7,058 bases of DNA from Desulfobulbus sp. (GTDB taxonomy: Bacteria; Desulfobacterota; Desulfobulbia; Desulfobulbales; Desulfobulbaceae), in assembly GCA_028684915.1 (NCBI GenBank), contig JAQUEZ010000300.1, positions 1 through 7,058 of the forward strand, given 5' to 3'. Positions 6,225 to 7,058 of this stretch are shown one piece after another. The notes beneath the pieces were generated by a model. The model was given only the letters and a program-made list of their open reading frames with translations. It had not been told where the DNA came from and made no database searches. The stretch's first letter is position 1; each line of letters begins with the position of its first letter. A program made the translations under genes and the position numbers.

Positions 6225-7058
6225 TCAAATCTTGTCGAGGGCTCGCCTAAGGATGCGCGCCATTTCCCTTTTGGCAAACGGCTTGGTTGCAAATTCTTTG
6301 ATGCCAAGTGCCCTTGCTTGGTCTTCATTGACTAAGGCGCTAAAGCCTGTGCAGAGGATAATCGGAAGGTTTGGTCGTATGAGCAGCATCTTACGCGCAA
6401 GATCAATCCCGATCATTTCAGGCATTGTCTGATCCGTTATCACCGCATCGAATATGTTGGGATTCCTGCGATACGCTTCAAACGCATCAGTGCTGCTTGA
6501 AAAGGCCGTTACCTGATAGCCAAGCCCCTCCAGCATGGTTTTCTCCATTTCCAGAAGCATCCGTTCATCATCCACGATGAGTATGTGTTCTCGACCCTTG
6601 GGTATGGCTTCTTCCTCAGGCCCAGGAGGGACAATTTCGCCCTCAATTGCAGGAAGAAAAACTCTAAAGACGGTCCCTTTACCCAATTCACTGTCGCATG
6701 TTATAAAACCTCCATATTCTGCAATTATTCCATGCGCGATTGATAATCCCATGCCGGTCCCTTTACCAGGCCCCTTGGTCGTGAAGAAAGGGTCAAACAT
6801 TCGTTGCTGTATTTCTGGTGAAATACCCGCGCCAGTATCCGAGATGGAGATCACAACAAAATCTCCGGGTGCAATATTGGGTTGCGTGGCGAGATCAGAC
6901 GGACCTAACGTTTGGTCGTGAAGAGAAACCTCAAGAATACCTCCATTTTGCTCCAGGGCATGGAAGGCATTGGTGCAGAGATTCATCAAAATTTGATTCA
7001 GTTGCGTAGGGTCAGCAAGTACAGGGCGAGTAGCGACTATCTGTTTGCGTATCGCGAT
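6225..7058 (-). CDS. Hybrid sensor histidine kinase, C-terminal HATPase_c and receiver (5' part outside window)
   Basis: The reverse frame is open to the right window edge, giving 277 visible residues, so the TTG at 6989 is an internal codon and not the start. Counting from the edge, residues 1-40 carry the end of the kinase linker and the N box (DPTQLNQILMNLCTNAFHAL, N26/N30). D74 in ISDTGAGIS, MFDPFFTTKGPGKGTGMGLS and HGIIAEYGG complete the ATP-binding fold. A receiver follows: HILIVDDE, phosphoacceptor D209 in ITDQTMPEM (codon 6432-6434), the Thr in LCTGFSAL, and K259 in ATKPF. The TDxxMPxM and TGFS forms are usual for kinase-attached receivers. The HisKA histidine and sensor domains lie beyond the window. 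The HATPase-receiver pair is similar in order and motifs to that of the kinase at 2062-4089, so they may be distant paralogues. It is convergent with the CAT-like gene, and no T-tract terminator for its own strand was found in 6086-6224. Confidence 0.9.
   Translation of the reverse strand: MAIRKQIVATRPVLADPTQLNQILMNLCTNAFHALEQNGGILEVSLHDQTLGPSDLATQPNIAPGDFVVISISDTGAGISPEIQQRMFDPFFTTKGPGKGTGMGLSIAHGIIAEYGGFITCDSELGKGTVFRVFLPAIEGEIVPPGPEEEAIPKGREHILIVDDERMLLEMEKTMLEGLGYQVTAFSSSTDAFEAYRRNPNIFDAVITDQTMPEMIGIDLARKMLLIRPNLPIILCTGFSALVNEDQARALGIKEFATKPFAKREMARILRRALDKI

Noticed and set aside
6535..6921. Forward ORF of 128 codons at the right end
   Set aside because: It is antisense to the HATPase and receiver motifs of the reverse-strand kinase, with no features of its own.

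Overview
The window looks like chromosome from a Gram-negative environmental bacterium rich in two-component signalling. An anaerobic, sulfate-reducer-like deltaproteobacterium (Desulfobacterota, perhaps near Desulfobulbales) fits best. This rests on the style of the hybrid kinases, the cheR-cheB-kinase gene order, a radical SAM gene, and an intergenic repeat of a type I recall from such genomes. No rRNA or taxonomic marker is present, so the assignment is tentative.

Left part (1-4089, all + strand): a signalling cluster. It holds the C-terminal receiver of a hybrid histidine kinase cut by the window edge, a CheR-type methyltransferase, a CheB-type methylesterase domain without a receiver (GTGA overlap with cheR), and a cytoplasmic REC-coiled coil-PAS-HisKA-HATPase-REC hybrid kinase. 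No chemoreceptor, CheA, CheW or DNA-binding output domain is visible. The cluster can therefore be read as a phosphorelay joined to a methylation/demethylation pair rather than a textbook chemotaxis operon.

Middle (4090-4356): a non-coding gap holding a roughly 160-bp inverted-repeat-rich element with imperfect terminal inverted repeats and internal palindromes, resembling a REP/MITE-like intergenic repeat.

Right part (4357-6182, + strand): a radical SAM protein with a Cys-rich C-terminus, then a clearly AT-rich gene for a chloramphenicol-acetyltransferase-fold protein that keeps the catalytic His and Asp but has changed other active-site positions. It is followed by a good rho-independent terminator. 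The composition shift suggests that at least the acetyltransferase gene was acquired horizontally. The two genes may form a small modification module of unknown substrate. Two very short ORFs beside the radical SAM gene are weak candidates for a peptide substrate.

Right edge (6225-7058, - strand): the C-terminal HATPase-receiver part of another hybrid kinase, running out of the window and convergent with the acetyltransferase gene.

Nothing here is an obviously complete new system. The points most worth following are the receptor-less CheR/CheB/kinase cluster and the radical SAM plus divergent CAT-like pair next to a repeat element.
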